A DNA stretch of 64,000 nt from Tubiluchus corallicola (taxonomy: Eukaryota > Priapulida > Priapulimorpha > Priapulimorphida > Tubiluchidae): assembly GCA_030141605.1 (NCBI GenBank), contig JAQGDQ010000089.1, positions 248,001-312,000 on the forward strand. The letters run 5' to 3'. Shown here one piece after another: positions 61,264 to 64,000 of this stretch. Made by a program: the position numbers and the translations under genes. The notes beneath the pieces were generated by a model. That model searched no databases. It was given only the letters and a program-made list of their open reading frames with translations, and was not told the DNA's origin. Positions within the stretch are counted from its first letter, which is position 1; each line of letters opens with the position of its first letter.

Positions 61264-62569
61264 AAACCAATCTGCATAAACAGTCAACAAAATCTGGGAA
61301 ACAAATGGCAAATTTATTTTATTATGAAAACATACCAGATTCCAAGAGCTGGCGTGATGGTGCAGATATCTACCACAGATATAATGATGGCAGCATAAAG
61401 CTAAAGACCGGTGGAAATGGTTAAACAAATAGTCACATAGACAACAGTAAAGAAACTTTGAAATAGATCAGAAAATGTGTAAAGAGTGGAAACACAGGTC
61501 TTAATGGAAATTCGAAAATAGCTTCGTTGGCCAATTTGCAAAAAAATCTGTCCAGTTTATGACTGACACATTACATTAAACTCTACCAGACAAACTGCTG
61601 CGCTTTTTAAAGTATAATTCTATAGCATATCGCTGTACAAGGGCTTATTAAGAGAATGGTATAGACGCAAGGCAAAAATTGATGGTAAAAAACGGTGATT
61701 AATTACTGGAAGCCGCGAAAATTGGTCAACGGATGCAATATAAACCTAAATTATCGACGAATACTTCGCATTGGAGTAACTGATTTGATATCGCTTTTTC
61801 ACTGCTGGGTATTTTTGTTATTTCGTAGGTCTCTTTTTCGAAAGGCTTATCATTATTAATATGTAAAAATTAGAAGTAAAAATAGTAATTAGCTATTGGA
61901 GGCAAAGAAAGTTGGTCAACCAATACCTATGAAAAATTAAACAAGCATAAAGCCTATGAAGTTTTTGAAACTTGATGTATTCTATATATTGATAGCTTTT
62001 ATAATTCTTGTTCCACCGCAGATATTGCACAGTCTATTATATTATATTTTCTATTTTTATGCAGGTATTTTGTGAAGAAATATGAAATTTCCAATCAGTC
62101 AACCTATCAATGAAACCACTGATGAGCAGAACTGAAATAACTGACTGTGACACCGCTTTCTAGCTAAATAATTATTCTCCGAATTCCAAACCTCGTTCAC
62201 ACGGTTATTAGAAGCCCGCATTGGGCCACATGCGCATCCTGGCGGAAAACCGCGTACACAGAGGTGGTAAAGATATGAATGAAGACCATAAAGATAGAAG
62301 AACCTGAAAAAAGCGTGGTATGTTCTAGGAAAACCACAGTTCAACATAAGTTTCATTGTAATTCTGATTCCGATGCATGTACATATTAACCATAAACTTT
62401 TTACAAGCAAGTGAATGCCGCACCTGGTGTATATATGGTAGCAATGAAGCCAATTTTGGTGACCTTCGTACGACTTTGTTACAAGACTCACGTAGCCCAA
62501 ATATACTGGCATCAAAAGGAGGCAATTTTGATAATTTCTGATGCATATAAGTGTTTTTCTTTTGAGCTG

Positions 62570-62935
62570 TAAAACATATTTGCATAAACTTTATGTAAAT
62601 CGATCTGTATCGTCTGTAGGTCAACATTCGTTTGCCAATAGAGTTGTCAAGTACTGGAATTCTCTTCCTGGAGATGTAAATGGGTCTCCACTGGTAAATG
62701 CCGTCTGCAGTAATTTATTTTAGTCATAGATTAACGAAAATTGACTTTTTCATAACATTTGCATTTTTGCTGACATATGTTAAGTAGTAATTTTACTATT
62801 TGTGCCTCTTTCGTATCCATTTTAACCTGTCTTGTTTATTACCTGTTTAACCATTTTAACCTGTATTGTACTTATTTTATTGTTTTATGCATTTAATTTT
62901 TATTGTATGTATGGAAACTTTAAAAAAATAAATTA
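62570..62935 (+). mobile_element. Second LINE tail with 3'UTR and A-rich end
   Basis: Reads VGQHSFANRVVKYWNSLPGD and VNGSPLVNAVCSNLF then TAG at 62721-62723, the same non-LTR ORF2 terminus as at 60.7 kb but another subfamily. A roughly 200-bp T-rich 3' region with repeated ttttaacctg follows and ends ctttaaaaaaataaattaat. Confidence 0.78.
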
Positions 62936-63780
62936 ATTAAAATAAAAAGAATACCTAGTGTCAACGCGAACTCTAAAGGTCAATAACTCTAACTGAGCTA
63001 GAAATATTATTTAATGAAAGGCAATTCAACGTGAAAAATAGCTGTTAATCTTTTCTGGTGTTGCCATAATGCCCGGAACATCTGATAGATTATGTGGTGC
63101 TGCCCCTGCTGCTTCCATCAACAATTTTCTCAGTTGGGTTCCTAACCCCTGAAAGGCGAATGAAAACTGTGCACCATTTACTCTATGGCTATTACTCTTG
63201 CGGCTACTACGAGGATATTTTTAGTTCTCTATAGCTCGGAAACCGCAGTGTCAAATTTACTATAGGTTTTGGCTTCCCGCAATTTAAAGGTTTCATACAG
63301 TGTTTCCCCATACAAGCTAAGACTATTTAAGACTATGTTGTATATGCTACGCTTTCTAATACAAACTGAGTATCCACGCGCTTGCTCGGGAAGACACCCC
63401 ATTTCACTAGAACGCAAGAGAGGATATCTCGGGCAGCCAAGTGAATGGATCCACCACAGCAGGATAACAACAAATGGTTACAAATTATCTAAGCAGCGGA
63501 ACACACAAGAAGATGAAAGGACCAGAATGGTCAGAGAAGCAATAAAATCAATTCACAGGCTACTGCGTTGCACAAACTGACCATAGTTAAAACCATACAG
63601 GTTTTTCTTACAAGATCACCCTGAAGTAAGGAGCCAGTTTTTTTCAGGTACTATTTATCCTGAATCTAACATCCGTCACTCAGCCGTTTTTATACAATAA
63701 AATTAGCCCTTAAACTCAAGACTAATTAAGTGGTGCCCCGATTAAGAATTCGGCTAAAGTTAACAATTCCCCACACTTAA
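62936..63780. other. Non-coding, nothing recognised
   Basis: No supported gene. A 103-codon plus frame at 63269-63580 is rich in Arg/Lys and has no family motif I know. Confidence 0.4.
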
Positions 63781-63785
63781 GAAAT

Positions 63786-63834
63786 TGGTTAGGGTTAGGG
63801 CTAGGGATAGGATAGGGTGGGTTAGGGTTAGGCT
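63786..63834 (+). repeat. Interstitial telomere-like TTAGGG block
   Basis: Seven to eight imperfect TTAGGG-like hexamers (ggttagggttagggctaggg, then gtgggttagggttagg). TTAGGG is the telomere repeat of most animals outside arthropods and nematodes. Confidence 0.75.
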
Positions 63835-64000
63835 ATTTAAACTCGTGGGAATTAAAAATTCCTTCCAAGAATTCTTTAAGAAGTACAACTGCAAGCCAAC
63901 AAATAGGCCTAGATGAACAGAAATAGCGGTATTCACCGTTTATGAAAATGAACTGCCAACAAGGAAGTTGAACCCACTCCTGCTGATTCATACATCCCTC

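Noticed and set aside
61120-61428. Full 102-codon minus-strand frame as a gene
   Set aside because: Only the part from the ATG at 61263 to the gtgaga donor looks like a signal-peptide exon; the rest has no support.
62099-62515. 138-codon minus-strand open frame
   Set aside because: Cys/Leu/Tyr-rich random-looking translation, no motif, and it overlaps another frame of equal quality.
63269-63580. 103-codon plus-strand frame, basic
   Set aside because: Faint resemblance to mobile-element proteins only. No motif that can be named.

Overview
This is a window of AT-rich eukaryotic (metazoan) nuclear DNA. Evidence for that is the GT-AG introns, the many dispersed repeats and two multi-exon animal genes arranged tail to tail. 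I see no prokaryotic operon, CRISPR array or rRNA. The protein repertoire (a RAB11-GEF of the SH3BP5 family and an ADAMTS9/20/GON-1-type protease), intron sizes of mostly 0.3-4 kb and tRNA-derived SINE-like sequences suggest an invertebrate animal. I cannot name the phylum from sequence alone.

Layout. 1-8.2 kb: non-coding and repeat-bearing (a foldback element at the left edge, a MITE at 2.1-2.6 kb); it probably holds 5' intron of the first gene. 8.2-14.8 kb, + strand: SH3BP5/SH3BP5L orthologue, six coding exons (450 codons including stop), first exon(s) missing. 14.8-15.6 kb: its 3'UTR. 15.6-21.8 kb: intergenic, with tandem arrays, a perfect-looking hairpin and a short duplicated segment. 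21.8-58.4 kb, - strand: one large ADAMTS gene of the ADAMTS9/20 (GON-1) type, 35 exons assigned with compatible reading phase throughout, coding about 1668 residues from the end of the pro-region to the stop. Domain order is His-rich pro-segment with furin site, reprolysin catalytic domain, disintegrin-like, TSP1 no. 1, Cys-rich, spacer, 13 more TSP1 repeats and a C-terminal GON domain. 58.4-64 kb: 5' flank or first intron of that gene, with LINE tails, a possible signal-peptide exon and a telomere-like block at the far end.

The two genes act in unrelated places: SH3BP5 works in the cytosol on RAB11 membranes, and the ADAMTS is a secreted matrix protease. Their convergence looks like simple neighbourhood.

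The most interesting local observations are: a relic tandem duplicate of one TSP1 exon (94% identical, splice donor changed from GT to AT, a SINE-derived piece abutting its 5' side); a roughly 200-bp (TAG)n microsatellite directly against a splice acceptor; a 16-histidine pro-segment in front of the furin site; and at least six families of non-autonomous inverted-repeat elements sitting in introns and flanks. I found no evidence of a wholly new biological system.
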